A stretch of 64,000 bases of DNA from Mycolicibacterium mageritense. Lineage in GTDB: Bacteria; Actinomycetota; Actinomycetes; Mycobacteriales; Mycobacteriaceae. The number at the start of each line of letters is the position of its first letter. Positions within the stretch are counted from its first letter, which is position 1. The notes beneath the pieces are model-generated. The model was not told where the DNA came from, searched no databases, and worked only from the letters and a program-made list of their open reading frames with translations. Below, in pieces: positions 8,827 through 17,024 of this stretch. The stretch covers positions 310,001 to 374,000 of the forward strand of contig NZ_AP022567.1 of the NCBI RefSeq assembly GCF_010727475.1. The letters are read 5' to 3'. The position numbers and the translations under genes were made by a program.

Positions 8827-9307
8827 GTTGCTGCACGGGCTGGCACCGATCGTCGGAGCACGGGCCCGCGTGCTGATCCTGGGCAACATGCCCAGCGTGA
8901 TGTCCTTGGCCGCGCACGAGTACTACGGCAATCCGCGCAATGCGTTCTGGCGTATCACGGGCGAGATCTTCGGCTTCGACGCCGGGGCGCCGTATCCCGA
9001 ACGGGTGGCATCGCTGCACGGCCACGGCGTCGCCGTGTGGGACGTGTTGCGCTCGTGCCGCCGCATCGGCAGCCTGGACTCCGCGGTCCAGCGGGACAGC
9101 ATGGTGCCCAACGACTTTGCCTCGTTCTTCGCTGAACACCCGACCGTCGCGCGGGTGCTCTTCAACGGCGCCGCTGCGGAGACCAACTTCCGCCGGCTGG
9201 TCGGCGTCGGGCACCTTCCGACGGTGCGGCTCCCCTCGACCAGCCCCGCGCAGACCATGCGGTACGCGGACAAGCTCAGGGCGTGGCGGAGCCAGCTGAG
9301 CAGTTAG
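8819..9307 (+). CDS. DNA-deoxyinosine glycosylase (uracil-DNA glycosylase family 6)
   Basis: 162-aa base-excision repair enzyme. LILGNMPSVMSL, YYGNPRNAFW and the C-terminal LPSTSPA match the hypoxanthine-DNA glycosylase group of the UDG superfamily, which removes deaminated adenine from DNA. It overlaps the deacetylase gene by 8 bases, and its stop overlaps the stop of the convergent L7/L12-like gene by 4 bases. Family members range in their activity on uracil, so the preferred lesion is inferred. Confidence 0.85.
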   Translation: MAELLHGLAPIVGARARVLILGNMPSVMSLAAHEYYGNPRNAFWRITGEIFGFDAGAPYPERVASLHGHGVAVWDVLRSCRRIGSLDSAVQRDSMVPNDFASFFAEHPTVARVLFNGAAAETNFRRLVGVGHLPTVRLPSTSPAQTMRYADKLRAWRSQLSS

Positions 9308-9552
9308 GCGATGCCGTCGACGATGTTCTTGGCCTCGCGCAGCCCCAGCCCGGTCTCGTCGCGCAGCAGCTTGATGGCGGCAATCTTGTTGCCCTGCACC
9401 GCGAGTTGGCGCACCATGTCGCTCGCGACCGTCTCTCCGGATGGCGAGGGTCGCGGCGCAATGCCCGCGGCCCGTTCCAGGATTGCGATGCGCCGTTCCA
9501 GGGCCTCGATCCGCCGCCGGAGATCGTCATCGGAGCCACCAAAGAGTGCCAT
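9304..9552 (-). CDS. Small protein with ribosomal L7/L12 C-terminal-like domain
   Basis: 82 aa. Residues 9-28 form a heptad-like helix (LRRRIEALERRIAILERA). Residues about 43-82 match the L7/L12 C-terminal fold, with GNKIAAIKLLRDETGLGLREAK before the terminal helix. Such short proteins are widespread in actinobacteria and are not the ribosomal stalk itself; function is unknown. The gene is convergent with the glycosylase gene. Confidence 0.78.
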   Translation of the reverse strand: MALFGGSDDDLRRRIEALERRIAILERAAGIAPRPSPSGETVASDMVRQLAVQGNKIAAIKLLRDETGLGLREAKNIVDGIA

Positions 9553-9602
9553 GGGGACCAGTCTGCCTCACGACGTCGCGACAAGACCGGTTCGGCACCG
9601 AG

Positions 9603-10424
9603 TCACGCCCCGTGCCTGCTGGCGTACTCCCCCGGTGTGCAGCCCAGCATGGACCGGAAGTCGTTGCTGAAATGGGCCTGGTCGTACCAGCCGAGACGCA
9701 CTGCCAGATCGGCGAAATCGGTGTCGGGCCTGCTCTCGATTTCGAGCGCGGCCTGCTGCAACCGGTACCGGCACAGCACCCACTTCACGGGGACGCCGAC
9801 GTAGCGCCGGAACACACGTTGTGTGGTGCGGACGCTCCACGGCGCATGGTCCATCACCTGTTCGACGCGGTGCAGAGAGCCGTCGTCACGCATCCGCTCG
9901 AGCAACGGAACGAGACGTTGATACGTCGGGTCGAGCGAACCGGTGTACGCCCCGATGGCGGATTCCAAACCAGCCCGCACGGCGTCGACATCGTCACCGA
10001 GAACGAGTGGCGCCCCGAACAATTGATCGTCGACAGGTTCCACGCGCCCGGTCATGGCTGCGGCGTCGCCGCCGAAGCGCGCGGTGAACCCGCCGGGCAG
10101 AAACCTCGCGCCGACCACGGCGCCGCGCCCCTCGATGGCGATCCGGAACACCCGCGGTACCACCCCGTGCACGAGCGTGCTGGGTAGCGGATGGCCGTGG
10201 CGGACACCGTCATCGCCCCATTCCCTGGTGATGTGCATGGCCGGGAAGGTGATCACGGTGTTGTCGAACGGTTCCTGGCCCGTCCGATCCCAGCTGACCG
10301 ACCAGAGATGTTCGACGAAGCGGGCGGCTTCGGCCGCAGGCATCCAGCGTTGCAGCGTGAATTCCGCGGCGCTGCCGGCCCGGCCGACCACGCCGCGCAC
10401 TGGCGCGTTTTTCCAAGCGGGCAT
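9603..10424 (-). CDS. AraC-family transcriptional regulator
   Basis: 273 aa. The C-terminal third holds the two helix-turn-helix motifs of AraC proteins: RTTQRVFRRYVGVPVKWV and DLAVRLGWYDQAHFSNDF, ending in GCTPGEYAS. The N-terminal region (about 1-150) is the sensor half; no ligand can be read. ATG at 10424 was chosen because the upstream extension lacks homology and lies opposite the VOC gene. It is divergent from the VOC protein with only 27 bases between start codons, suggesting it controls that gene. Confidence 0.85.
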   Translation of the reverse strand: MPAWKNAPVRGVVGRAGSAAEFTLQRWMPAAEAARFVEHLWSVSWDRTGQEPFDNTVITFPAMHITREWGDDGVRHGHPLPSTLVHGVVPRVFRIAIEGRGAVVGARFLPGGFTARFGGDAAAMTGRVEPVDDQLFGAPLVLGDDVDAVRAGLESAIGAYTGSLDPTYQRLVPLLERMRDDGSLHRVEQVMDHAPWSVRTTQRVFRRYVGVPVKWVLCRYRLQQAALEIESRPDTDFADLAVRLGWYDQAHFSNDFRSMLGCTPGEYASRHGA

Positions 10425-10451
10425 CACCCCAAGGCTACGAAACTGGCGGAC

Positions 10452-10916
10452 ATGAGCGTCACACCGATTCCCGAGGGCTACACGAGCCTGACCCCGTTCC
10501 TGTGCATCGACGGCGCCGCGGCGGCCATCGACTTCTACGAGAAGGTGTTCGGCGCCACGTTGGTCAGCAGAATGGACGGACCGGACGGCACCGTCGCGCA
10601 CGCTGAACTCGACTTCGGCACCGGGCGTCTCCAACTGGGTGATCCACAGGATGCCTACCAGCTGGCCGCACCCGACAAGGACGCGTTCGCCACCGGATCG
10701 ATCGCGTTCTACTGTGCCGACGCCGACGCCGTGGTGGCACGTGCCGAAGCGGCAGGCGCCACCATCCGCGAGCCGATCCAGACGTTCGTGACGGGCGACC
10801 GCTTCGCGTCGATCATCGACCCGTTCGGGCGGCGCTGGACCGTGATGACCCGCGTGGAGGACATCACGCCGGAGGAGCAGGAGCGTCGGCTCGCGGAGTG
10901 GGCGAGTAGTCAGTGA
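10452..10916 (+). CDS. VOC-family protein (glyoxalase/PhnB-like)
   Basis: 154 aa with the paired beta-alpha-beta-beta-beta units of the vicinal oxygen chelate superfamily: YTSLTPFLCIDGAAAAIDFY at the start and IIDPFGRRWTVMTRVED near the end. PhnB-like members are often small metal- or drug-binding proteins; no substrate can be assigned. It is divergent from the AraC regulator. The last 53 bases overlap the 3' end of the convergent acyl-AMP ligase gene. Confidence 0.82.
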   Translation: MSVTPIPEGYTSLTPFLCIDGAAAAIDFYEKVFGATLVSRMDGPDGTVAHAELDFGTGRLQLGDPQDAYQLAAPDKDAFATGSIAFYCADADAVVARAEAAGATIREPIQTFVTGDRFASIIDPFGRRWTVMTRVEDITPEEQERRLAEWASSQ

Positions 10917-12477
10917 CGAGGGTGCGTTTGACCTCGAGCCGCCGCAGCTTGCCTGACGACGTGCGGGGCAGCGCACCGGGTTTCACGAACACCACGTCGG
11001 CGGGCACGACACCACACCCCGACGCCACCTGTTGCGTGACCAGTGCCCTGGTCCCGTCCTCGTCGGGGCCGCGGAACTCGGCGACGATCACAAGGCTGGG
11101 CCGGATCGAGCCCTCCCCGACGCCGACGGCGGCCACGGCGCCTTCGCGCATGCCCGGCACCTGCGCGGCGATCTGTTCGACCTCGGCGGGAAACACGTTG
11201 CGGCCGGCCACCGTGATGATCTCTTTGGCGCGCCCACACACCACGAGGGCACCGTCGACGAAATAGCCGAGATCGCCGGTGTGAAACCATTCACCGTCCC
11301 GCAGGGGTTCCTCGCCGAGATAACCCGTCATCATCGACGAACCCCTGATGACGATTTCGCCGATCTCCCGGTCGGTGACCTCCACCGACGTGTCGGCGTG
11401 CGGTTCGATGCGCACCTCCATGCCGGGCAACGCATGGCCGAGCATCGCGTGCCGCCGCGGCGTGGCTCCTTCGTCGGTGAGGAACACGGTCTCGTCGACC
11501 CGGAGGCCGTCACCGGGCTCGGGAATGGTCACCGCACAGGTTGATTCAGCCAGGCCGTAGGAAGGCGAAAGCGCGTCGGCGGAGAACCCGAAGCGGGCCA
11601 TCTCCACCGCGAAACGCTCGGTCAGCTCGCAGTCGACCGGTTCACCGCCGTTGAGTGCGAAGCGGAGCGAACTCAGGTCGACATCGGCCACCCGGCGGGA
11701 GTACTTGCCGATCATGCCGTAGGCCATGTTCGGCGCCGCAGTGAGGGTGGCCCGGCTGTCGCTGAGCCAGTTCAGCCACCGGAAGGGCGACGATTGGAAC
11801 GCCGACGTGGGCGCCTGCCACACCTCGACACCCGCCAGCGCACCGGCGATCAGGAAGCTCAGCCCCATATCGTGATACAGCGGCAACCACGAGCATCCGA
11901 CGTCGGCACCGGTGACCCCGGTCCGCTCGTTGATCCCACTCAGGTTGGCCAGCATCGCGGCCGGCGAGATCTTCACACTCCGCGGCAAGCCCGTCGAGCC
12001 CGCGGTCCCCTGCAGGACCGCGATCGGGGCGTCGGCCTGCGGCACTGTGAACGGCGTGCAGCGTTGCGCGGGAACGAATCCCGTGAGGTCGACGACGCGC
12101 GGTGTGTCGGCGATCCCGGTGAGGCGTTCCAGATAGCTCCCCTGACTCAGCACGCACTGCACACCGATACCGCGAAACCGGTTCAGCGTGTTGGACGCCC
12201 ACTGCGAGGCCTCGGCACCACGCACCGGCCCCGGCAGGATCGACACCGACGTGCCCGCGAGGAATGCCCCGATGATCGCCGACACGAGATCCGCCGTGGG
12301 CTCTCCGACCAGGCCCACGCGCGTGACCTCGTCGTCGAGCAGCCGCTCGGCACTGTTCTGCGCCCGCGCCAGGATTTCCTGCCATGGATAGCGGACCCAC
12401 ACCCCGTCTTCGAGCAGAACCAGATGCTGCGGACTGGTGCCGAGGCGCGCGCTCAGCGCCTCCGCCAACAGGTTCAT
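10864..12477 (-). CDS. Fatty acyl-AMP ligase, MbtM/FadD33-like
   Basis: 537-aa member of the adenylate-forming superfamily. The P-loop-like segment QGTAGSTGLPRSVKIS, LPLYHDMGL, YGLAESTCAV, the ATP-binding TGDLGY and the C-terminal PRTSSGKLRR are all present. Similarity as I recall it is strongest to M. tuberculosis MbtM (FadD33), which activates the acyl chain for mycobactin. No mycobactin genes and no IdeR box are near, so this is probably a paralogue serving another acyl carrier. ATG at 12477 gives an MbtM-like N-terminus. The 3' end overlaps the convergent VOC gene by 53 bases. Confidence 0.82.
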   Translation of the reverse strand: MNLLAEALSARLGTSPQHLVLLEDGVWVRYPWQEILARAQNSAERLLDDEVTRVGLVGEPTADLVSAIIGAFLAGTSVSILPGPVRGAEASQWASNTLNRFRGIGVQCVLSQGSYLERLTGIADTPRVVDLTGFVPAQRCTPFTVPQADAPIAVLQGTAGSTGLPRSVKISPAAMLANLSGINERTGVTGADVGCSWLPLYHDMGLSFLIAGALAGVEVWQAPTSAFQSSPFRWLNWLSDSRATLTAAPNMAYGMIGKYSRRVADVDLSSLRFALNGGEPVDCELTERFAVEMARFGFSADALSPSYGLAESTCAVTIPEPGDGLRVDETVFLTDEGATPRRHAMLGHALPGMEVRIEPHADTSVEVTDREIGEIVIRGSSMMTGYLGEEPLRDGEWFHTGDLGYFVDGALVVCGRAKEIITVAGRNVFPAEVEQIAAQVPGMREGAVAAVGVGEGSIRPSLVIVAEFRGPDEDGTRALVTQQVASGCGVVPADVVFVKPGALPRTSSGKLRRLEVKRTLVTDYSPTPRADAPAPPA

Positions 12478-12626
12478 CGGGCAACCGCCGCGTCGAACAT
12501 GACGACATTGCGATGCCGCGCGTCGCGCGTCGCCTTCAGACTCATCAACACCGGTTGTGGTGCAATTTTGACGGTCGTGCAAGCCATACCGAGAAGGTAC
12601 TCGCTCTTTGCCGAAAAGTGGGAGGT

Positions 12627-12649
12627 GTTCATCCAGGCAACGGATGAAC
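12627..12649. promoter_or_regulatory. 8-bp inverted repeat in divergent intergenic region
   Basis: GTTCATCC (12627-12634) and GGATGAAC (12642-12649) are perfect inverted copies with a 7-base spacer. They lie between the acyl-AMP ligase and HIT gene starts (12478-12705). It could be an operator; no binding protein is suggested by the neighbours. Confidence 0.4.
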
Positions 12650-12705
12650 GGCGAATTGATCGACGCCATCGGCTGCCCTTTCGGGCACGGCGTTAACGTG
12701 GCGGG

Positions 12706-13143
12706 ATGTCATGCGTGTTCTGCGCCATCGTCGCCGGCGAGGCCCCGGCCATCCGGATCCACGAAGACGACGACTACCTCGGGATCCTCGACATCCGGCC
12801 CTTCACCCGGGGCCATGCGCTCGTGATCCCCAAGAAGCACACCGTCGATCTGACCGATACGCCCCCGGAAACCGTCGCGGCGATGGCGGCCATCGGGCAG
12901 CGGATCGCCCGGGCGGCCCGAGGATCCGGTCTGCACGCCGACGGCAACAATCTCGTCATCAACGACGGCAAGGCCGCGTTCCAGACCGTGTTCCACATCC
13001 ACCTGCATGTGGTTCCCCGGCGCAACGGCGACAAGCTCTCGTTCGCCAAGGGCATGGTGTTGCGCCGCGATCCGGACCGCGAGGAGTCCGGCCGGCTGCT
13101 GCGCGCGGCGTTGGCGCAACTGGACACCGCCGAGCAGGATTGA
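12706..13143 (+). CDS. HIT-family nucleotide hydrolase/transferase (Rv1262c-like)
   Basis: 145 aa. The histidine triad HIHLHV lies at 97-102. Zinc-binding C3 and C6 in CVFC fit the Hint-type subgroup. These enzymes cleave nucleoside phosphoramidates or dinucleotides. The RPFTRGHALVIPKKH segment is also typical. Position and length match the H37Rv gene Rv1262c. A remnant of a nitroreductase gene follows 4 bases downstream. Confidence 0.9.
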   Translation: MSCVFCAIVAGEAPAIRIHEDDDYLGILDIRPFTRGHALVIPKKHTVDLTDTPPETVAAMAAIGQRIARAARGSGLHADGNNLVINDGKAAFQTVFHIHLHVVPRRNGDKLSFAKGMVLRRDPDREESGRLLRAALAQLDTAEQD

Positions 13144-13147
13144 GCCC

Positions 13148-13258
13148 ATGAGCATGCCATGGTGGGAGCGCTACATCGGTCTGCCGATGTTGATGCTGCA
13201 CGACAAGGTGTACCAGGCGACCGGCGGGCGGATCGGACATCACGCCCGATTCCGGTGA
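13148..13258 (+). pseudogene. N-terminal remnant of an F420-dependent (Ddn-like) nitroreductase
   Basis: Only 36 codons remain. The peptide (WWERYIGLPMLMLHDKVYQA then TGGRIGHHARF) matches the first residues of deazaflavin-dependent nitroreductases, where YxxTGGRIGH is typical. Full family members have about 145 aa; the F420-binding core is missing. In H37Rv the neighbour of the HIT gene is such a nitroreductase (Rv1261c), which supports deletion of an ancestral gene here. Codons 1-32 are intact and then stop shortly after the break. Confidence 0.65.
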
Positions 13259-13272
13259 TCGTGCTGACCGCG

Positions 13273-13302
13273 CGATAGCATGGCCTGGGCGGGGTGCTAT
13301 CG
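13273..13302 (+). terminator. Possible terminator after the HIT gene
   Basis: CGATAGC (13273-13279) and GCTATCG (13296-13302) form a 7-bp inverted repeat with a 16-base G-rich loop, just before the octapeptide-repeat gene. It could also be an operator for that gene. Confidence 0.3.
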
Positions 13303-13328
13303 AATCAAGGTCACCGAACAGGCTTCTC

Positions 13329-14393
13329 ATGTATCTGAGGCGGTTGGCTGCGGGGGCGGCCGTAGCGGCACTAGGAATTGTCGGCGTTGCACCCTCTGGT
13401 GCTGACGGCTACCCCGTTGGTCCGGGTATTGCCAACGCTTCACCGTGTCCGCCCGGCGTCGAGTGCGGCGGGCCCAAGCCACCCAAGGGTGGGGGCGGTG
13501 GCGGGGGCCCGCAGAAGCCTGACGACGGCGGCGCGAAGGCGCCCAAGGTCGATGTGCCCAAGGCACCCAAGATCGACGTACCGCAAGCCCCCGGTGTCGA
13601 TCTGCCCAAACCACCGAAAGTGGATGTGCCGCAGGCGCCCAAACCCGACCTCCCGAAGGCACCCAAGATCGATCTGCCCAAGGCTCCCGACATCGCCGTC
13701 CCGAAAGCACCCAAGATCGATCTGCCCAAAGCCCCGAAGATCGACCTTCCCGATCCCGAGCGGATCCCAGGCAAGCTGCGCGTCGACTTCCCGCTGCCCA
13801 AACCGCCCAAAGGCGACGTGCGCGTCGGCGTGAAGCTGCCCGGACGGATCGCGGCCGATGCTCGCGGCGGCTTCCGGGTGAACCTGCATCCGCCTCAGAA
13901 GCACGGCGACATCAAGGTGAATTTCAAGTGGCCCGGCCGCCCGGCCGCCGACTTCCGGGGGATGTTCCGCTTCGATCCGCGTGGCCCGCGCGGCGAGATA
14001 AAGGTCGATTTCAAGTGGCCCGGCCGCGCGCCAGCGGACTTCCGCCCGAAATTCCGCATCCATTTCCGGGCACCGGGCCGACCCGCCGCCGACTTGCGGC
14101 TGAGCCTGCGATTGATCGCGCCGCTGGATTTCCGGCTCGATCGGCACGGCCTGCGCATCTACCTCGCGCCCCCACCGTGGCGGGGCGGTCCGCCGCCGTG
14201 GGGCCATGGCCCGGCGCCGTGGGGTTGGGGACCACCGCCACCGCCCCCGCGGTTCGGCCCACTGCCTCCGCGGTTCGGCCCGCCGCCACCCCCGTTCACC
14301 TATTGGGGCTATCGCGTCGTGCCCATCTGGGATCCGGGGTTCTACCAGTGGGGTTTCTGGTTGTACGGCCTGTGGATACCGCTGGTGCCTTAG
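13329..14393 (+). CDS. Secreted Pro/Lys-rich repeat protein, function unknown
   Basis: 354 aa with a Sec signal peptide (about 1-25). A CPPGVEC motif and a Gly run follow. Residues 70-141 are nine exact-length octapeptides of the form (K/Q)APK(I/V)D(L/V)P. Residues 162-250 hold three copies of a 28-31 residue unit around GDIKVNFKWPGRPAADFRG. The C-terminus is Pro/Trp/Gly/Tyr-rich. The regular alternation suggests an extended, basic-acidic cell-wall-associated protein. I recognise no family. The start is ATG at 13329. Confidence 0.8.
   Translation: MYLRRLAAGAAVAALGIVGVAPSGADGYPVGPGIANASPCPPGVECGGPKPPKGGGGGGGPQKPDDGGAKAPKVDVPKAPKIDVPQAPGVDLPKPPKVDVPQAPKPDLPKAPKIDLPKAPDIAVPKAPKIDLPKAPKIDLPDPERIPGKLRVDFPLPKPPKGDVRVGVKLPGRIAADARGGFRVNLHPPQKHGDIKVNFKWPGRPAADFRGMFRFDPRGPRGEIKVDFKWPGRAPADFRPKFRIHFRAPGRPAADLRLSLRLIAPLDFRLDRHGLRIYLAPPPWRGGPPPWGHGPAPWGWGPPPPPPRFGPLPPRFGPPPPPFTYWGYRVVPIWDPGFYQWGFWLYGLWIPLVP
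13536..13751 (+). repeat. Nine tandem 24-bp units encoding octapeptides
   Basis: In-frame tandem array coding for residues 70-141 of the secreted protein. Each unit encodes (K/Q)xPxxxxP, most often KAPKIDLP. Unit length never varies over nine copies, while third positions differ, so the array is old and kept in frame by selection. Confidence 0.85.
13812..14078 (+). repeat. Three diverged 84-93 bp units encoding K-W/L-PGR motifs
   Basis: Encodes residues 162-250 of the same protein. The shared pattern is G(D/E)(I/V)(K/R)V followed by KWPGR or KLPGR, then AD(F/A)R. The copies start near residues 162, 193 and 222, with a partial fourth (RPAADLR) from 251. Confidence 0.7.
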
Positions 14394-14406
14394 ATGTGAC
14401 GGCCGG

Positions 14407-15027
14407 CTACCACTGAACGCCGAGCGCCTGGCATACCGACAGCGGACCGCCGTAGGCGACGATGCTGTCGGTCCACGCCGCCTCGTCGTACGGGGTTCCG
14501 GGGCCGGGCCGCACACTCGCCACAAACAGCTGCATATCGTCGATGTAGCGCTGCAGCGCGCGGGTCATGAACCGTGGCGGGGTGGCATGCGCGTCGAGCA
14601 CTTCCTGGGTGCGGCGCGCCCAATCCTGGGTGTCGGTGACGAAGCCCGGCAACGCCTCGGTCTGTTGCGGCGAGCCCGGATCGCCGCTGCCGAGAAAGCC
14701 GTTGCTGCGGTCGTCGTTCTCCTTCATCAGTGGTGCGATGGCCTGGCACAGAGCCCGGTCGGCGTCGGTGGTGGCGACCTGCGGCGCCGCGGTGTCCGTG
14801 GCAGGGGCGGCGGCGGGTGCCGGCTCGTCCCGGCCGAGCGAGACCAGCGAGATGACGAGCGCTGACACCGCGAGAAGCAGCGCCAGCACGACGCCCGCGG
14901 GCACCAGTCGACTCCGTTGGTGATCGGCGGGTGGGGCGATGGGCGGATACTGCGGCAGCGGCGAACGGCCGGTCATCCCAGGACGAGGCGGTAGCGAGCG
15001 ACCAGTGTCCTGTGGGCGATCAGTCAC
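14407..15027 (-). CDS. Membrane-anchored mycobacterial hypothetical protein
   Basis: 206 aa. A Pro/Arg-rich cytoplasmic N-terminus is followed by a single membrane helix (about 43-64), an Ala/Pro/Thr linker and an extracytoplasmic domain with two cysteines (ALCQAI and SVCQAL) that could form a disulphide. This architecture is common among conserved mycobacterial envelope proteins. No function can be assigned. It is convergent with the repeat-protein gene. Confidence 0.7.
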   Translation of the reverse strand: MTDRPQDTGRSLPPRPGMTGRSPLPQYPPIAPPADHQRSRLVPAGVVLALLLAVSALVISLVSLGRDEPAPAAAPATDTAAPQVATTDADRALCQAIAPLMKENDDRSNGFLGSGDPGSPQQTEALPGFVTDTQDWARRTQEVLDAHATPPRFMTRALQRYIDDMQLFVASVRPGPGTPYDEAAWTDSIVAYGGPLSVCQALGVQW

Positions 15028-15058
15028 GTCGCCAGCTTACGACCGCCGTCGTGACCGC

Positions 15059-16108
15059 CTAGAACAGCTCTTTGGCCAGCAGTTCCAGCGTCGTGTCGCG
15101 CGCTGTCGCGGTCGCCGGGTCGGCCCCGCGCCGCGCAGACGCCACGGGGTTGACCATGACCTCGTCGACGCCGAACTCCTCGGCCAACGCGCGTACCTGA
15201 TCGGCGGCCTCGGTCGGTGAACCGACCACCGCACGTTGCAGTCCGGCGGCCACAATGGCCTGCGCCTGCGGAGTCATGGTGGTCGCTTCGGCATCCTCGA
15301 CCAGATCCAAAGGCCCGAGCGGCTGGCCGGTGCGCAGCCGGCCCATCATCTGCAACTGCGGCAGGATCAGCGCCTCGGCCTCTTCACTGGTCTCGGCCAC
15401 CACGGCATTGACCGTCAGGAACGTCACCGGCTCGGCGGCCAGCTCGGAGGGCTGGAACTCGTCGCGGTAGACGGCCAGCGCCTCGGCCGTGCCATGCCCG
15501 GAGAAGTGATGCGCGAACACGTACGGCAGGCCCTTGGCGGCGGCCAGATGCGCCGAATACATCGACGAGCCGAGCAACCACATCCGCGGCTCGGTGACCG
15601 CGACGGGCGTGGCCTTCAGAACGTAGTTCTCGCGCAACAGATCCCGCGGCAACGGCACCCGAACCCCGCGCGCGCCCATCAGCGCGACCACGTCGTCGAG
15701 ATACTGCGGGAACGCTTCGATGTCGCGCTCGTCGCGACCGGCCGCGCCGCGCAACGCCAACGATGTGACCGGGTCGGAGCCGGGCGCCCGGCCGATGCCG
15801 AGGTCGATGCGACCCGGGTGCGCGGCCTCCAGCAACGCGAACTGTTCCGCGACGGCCAACGGTGCGTGATTGGGCAGCATCACACCACCCGAGCCCAACC
15901 GCAACTGCGCCGTATGGGCCGCGAGATGCGCGATCAACACGGGCGGGCTGGTGGCCGCCACGGCAGGCATGTTGTGGTGCTCGGCGATCCAATAGCGGGT
16001 GTAGCCCAGCCGGTCGGCGGTCTGCGCGAGATGCGTGGTGGCCGTCAGCGCGTCGGCCGTGGTCTGGTCGGTACGCACCGGAACAAGGTCGAGGACAGAA
16101 AGGCGCAT
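15059..16108 (-). CDS. LLM-class flavin-dependent oxidoreductase
   Basis: 349 aa with the luciferase-like monooxygenase fold: RYWIAEHHNMP, LGSGGVMLPNHAPL, RIDLGIGRAPG and WLLGSS are typical of the bacterial LLM group using FMN or F420. ATG at 16108 was chosen. Its start lies 13 bases after the stop of udgB on the same strand, so the two are probably cotranscribed. The substrate is unknown. Confidence 0.85.
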   Translation of the reverse strand: MRLSVLDLVPVRTDQTTADALTATTHLAQTADRLGYTRYWIAEHHNMPAVAATSPPVLIAHLAAHTAQLRLGSGGVMLPNHAPLAVAEQFALLEAAHPGRIDLGIGRAPGSDPVTSLALRGAAGRDERDIEAFPQYLDDVVALMGARGVRVPLPRDLLRENYVLKATPVAVTEPRMWLLGSSMYSAHLAAAKGLPYVFAHHFSGHGTAEALAVYRDEFQPSELAAEPVTFLTVNAVVAETSEEAEALILPQLQMMGRLRTGQPLGPLDLVEDAEATTMTPQAQAIVAAGLQRAVVGSPTEAADQVRALAEEFGVDEVMVNPVASARRGADPATATARDTTLELLAKELF

Positions 16109-16121
16109 GACAGCGTCAACG

Positions 16122-16958
16122 TCATGACCCGGCGGGTTCGTTCCCCAGCCGTATCGCAGTGACGAAGATGTCATCGAGCATCGCCGGGGTGAGCCGGCCC
16201 GTGAAGGTGTTCTGCTGGCTCGGGTGGAAGCAGCCGAGCAGCGTGACCTGGCCGAACGGCGTCGTGATCGTCGCCGTCGCACCATGGCCGAACTTCGGCG
16301 CAGGCCTGACCGCGGCGCCGGCCATCTCGAGCGCGGCCCGCCATGCGAACCCGCCCAGGGCCACGATCACCCGCACGTGCGGACCCACCAGCCGCCATTC
16401 GGCGTCGAGCCACGGCGCGCAGGTCGAACGTTCGTCGGGGGTCGGCGCGTTGGCGGGCGGTGCGCAGCGCACCGCGGCGGCCATTCTGGTGTCGATCAAC
16501 CGCAGGCCGTCGGCGGCGTCCAGGCTCTGGGCCTGGTTCGCCAGACCGGTCCGGTGCAGCGCGGCGAACAGGAAGTCCCCCGAACGGTCGCCGGTGAACA
16601 CGCGGCCGGTGCGGTTGGCACCCTGCGCGGCGGGCGCCAGGCCGACGATGAAGATGCGCGGCCGCTGTGAACCGAACCCCGTTGCGGGGCGACCCCAATA
16701 CGGTTGATCGGCAAAGGATTTGCGCTTGACGACGGCAACTTCCTCACGCCACGCGACCAGCCGGGGGCAGGCCCGGCACACCGACACCAACGCGTCGAGC
16801 TCGTCGATCTCGGTCACCGCGGCGGCGCGCCGCCGTACCTGCGCGGCGGTCTTCGCGACCGGGGTGTCCGCGGTGGCCGGGTCGCCGGGCCAGCCCGACC
16901 CGGCGGGCACGGGTGATGCGAAGAGCTCCCCGGTCCTAGGGTGGCGCAGCTGAGGCAT
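16122..16958 (-). CDS. udgB: Uracil-DNA glycosylase UdgB (family 5, Rv1259-like)
   Basis: 278-aa base-excision repair enzyme acting on uracil and other deaminated bases. The four 4Fe-4S cysteines are visible: C61, C64, C165 and C180. Motif A is GLAPAAQGANRTGRVFTGDR (about 106-125); motif B is HPSQQNTFTGRL near 251. The start at ATG 16958 gives a family-like N-terminus (MPQLRHPRTGELF); the longer frame upstream runs through the divergent tap gene. It is the second mismatch/deaminated-base glycosylase in this window. Confidence 0.92.
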   Translation of the reverse strand: MPQLRHPRTGELFASPVPAGSGWPGDPATADTPVAKTAAQVRRRAAAVTEIDELDALVSVCRACPRLVAWREEVAVVKRKSFADQPYWGRPATGFGSQRPRIFIVGLAPAAQGANRTGRVFTGDRSGDFLFAALHRTGLANQAQSLDAADGLRLIDTRMAAAVRCAPPANAPTPDERSTCAPWLDAEWRLVGPHVRVIVALGGFAWRAALEMAGAAVRPAPKFGHGATATITTPFGQVTLLGCFHPSQQNTFTGRLTPAMLDDIFVTAIRLGNEPAGS

Positions 16959-17024
16959 CCGATCACTGTGCCGCAAATTCCGTCGCGAACGGCAGGGACG
17001 CGCTGTTAGATTCGGCCCGAAACC

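Noticed and set aside
12478..12705. IdeR box upstream of the MbtM-like gene
   Set aside because: No sequence close to the TTAGGTTAGGCTAACCTAA-type consensus is present in this gap.
13536..13751. CRISPR-like array
   Set aside because: The 24-bp periodicity is in frame and encodes octapeptides of a secreted protein; there are no spacers.
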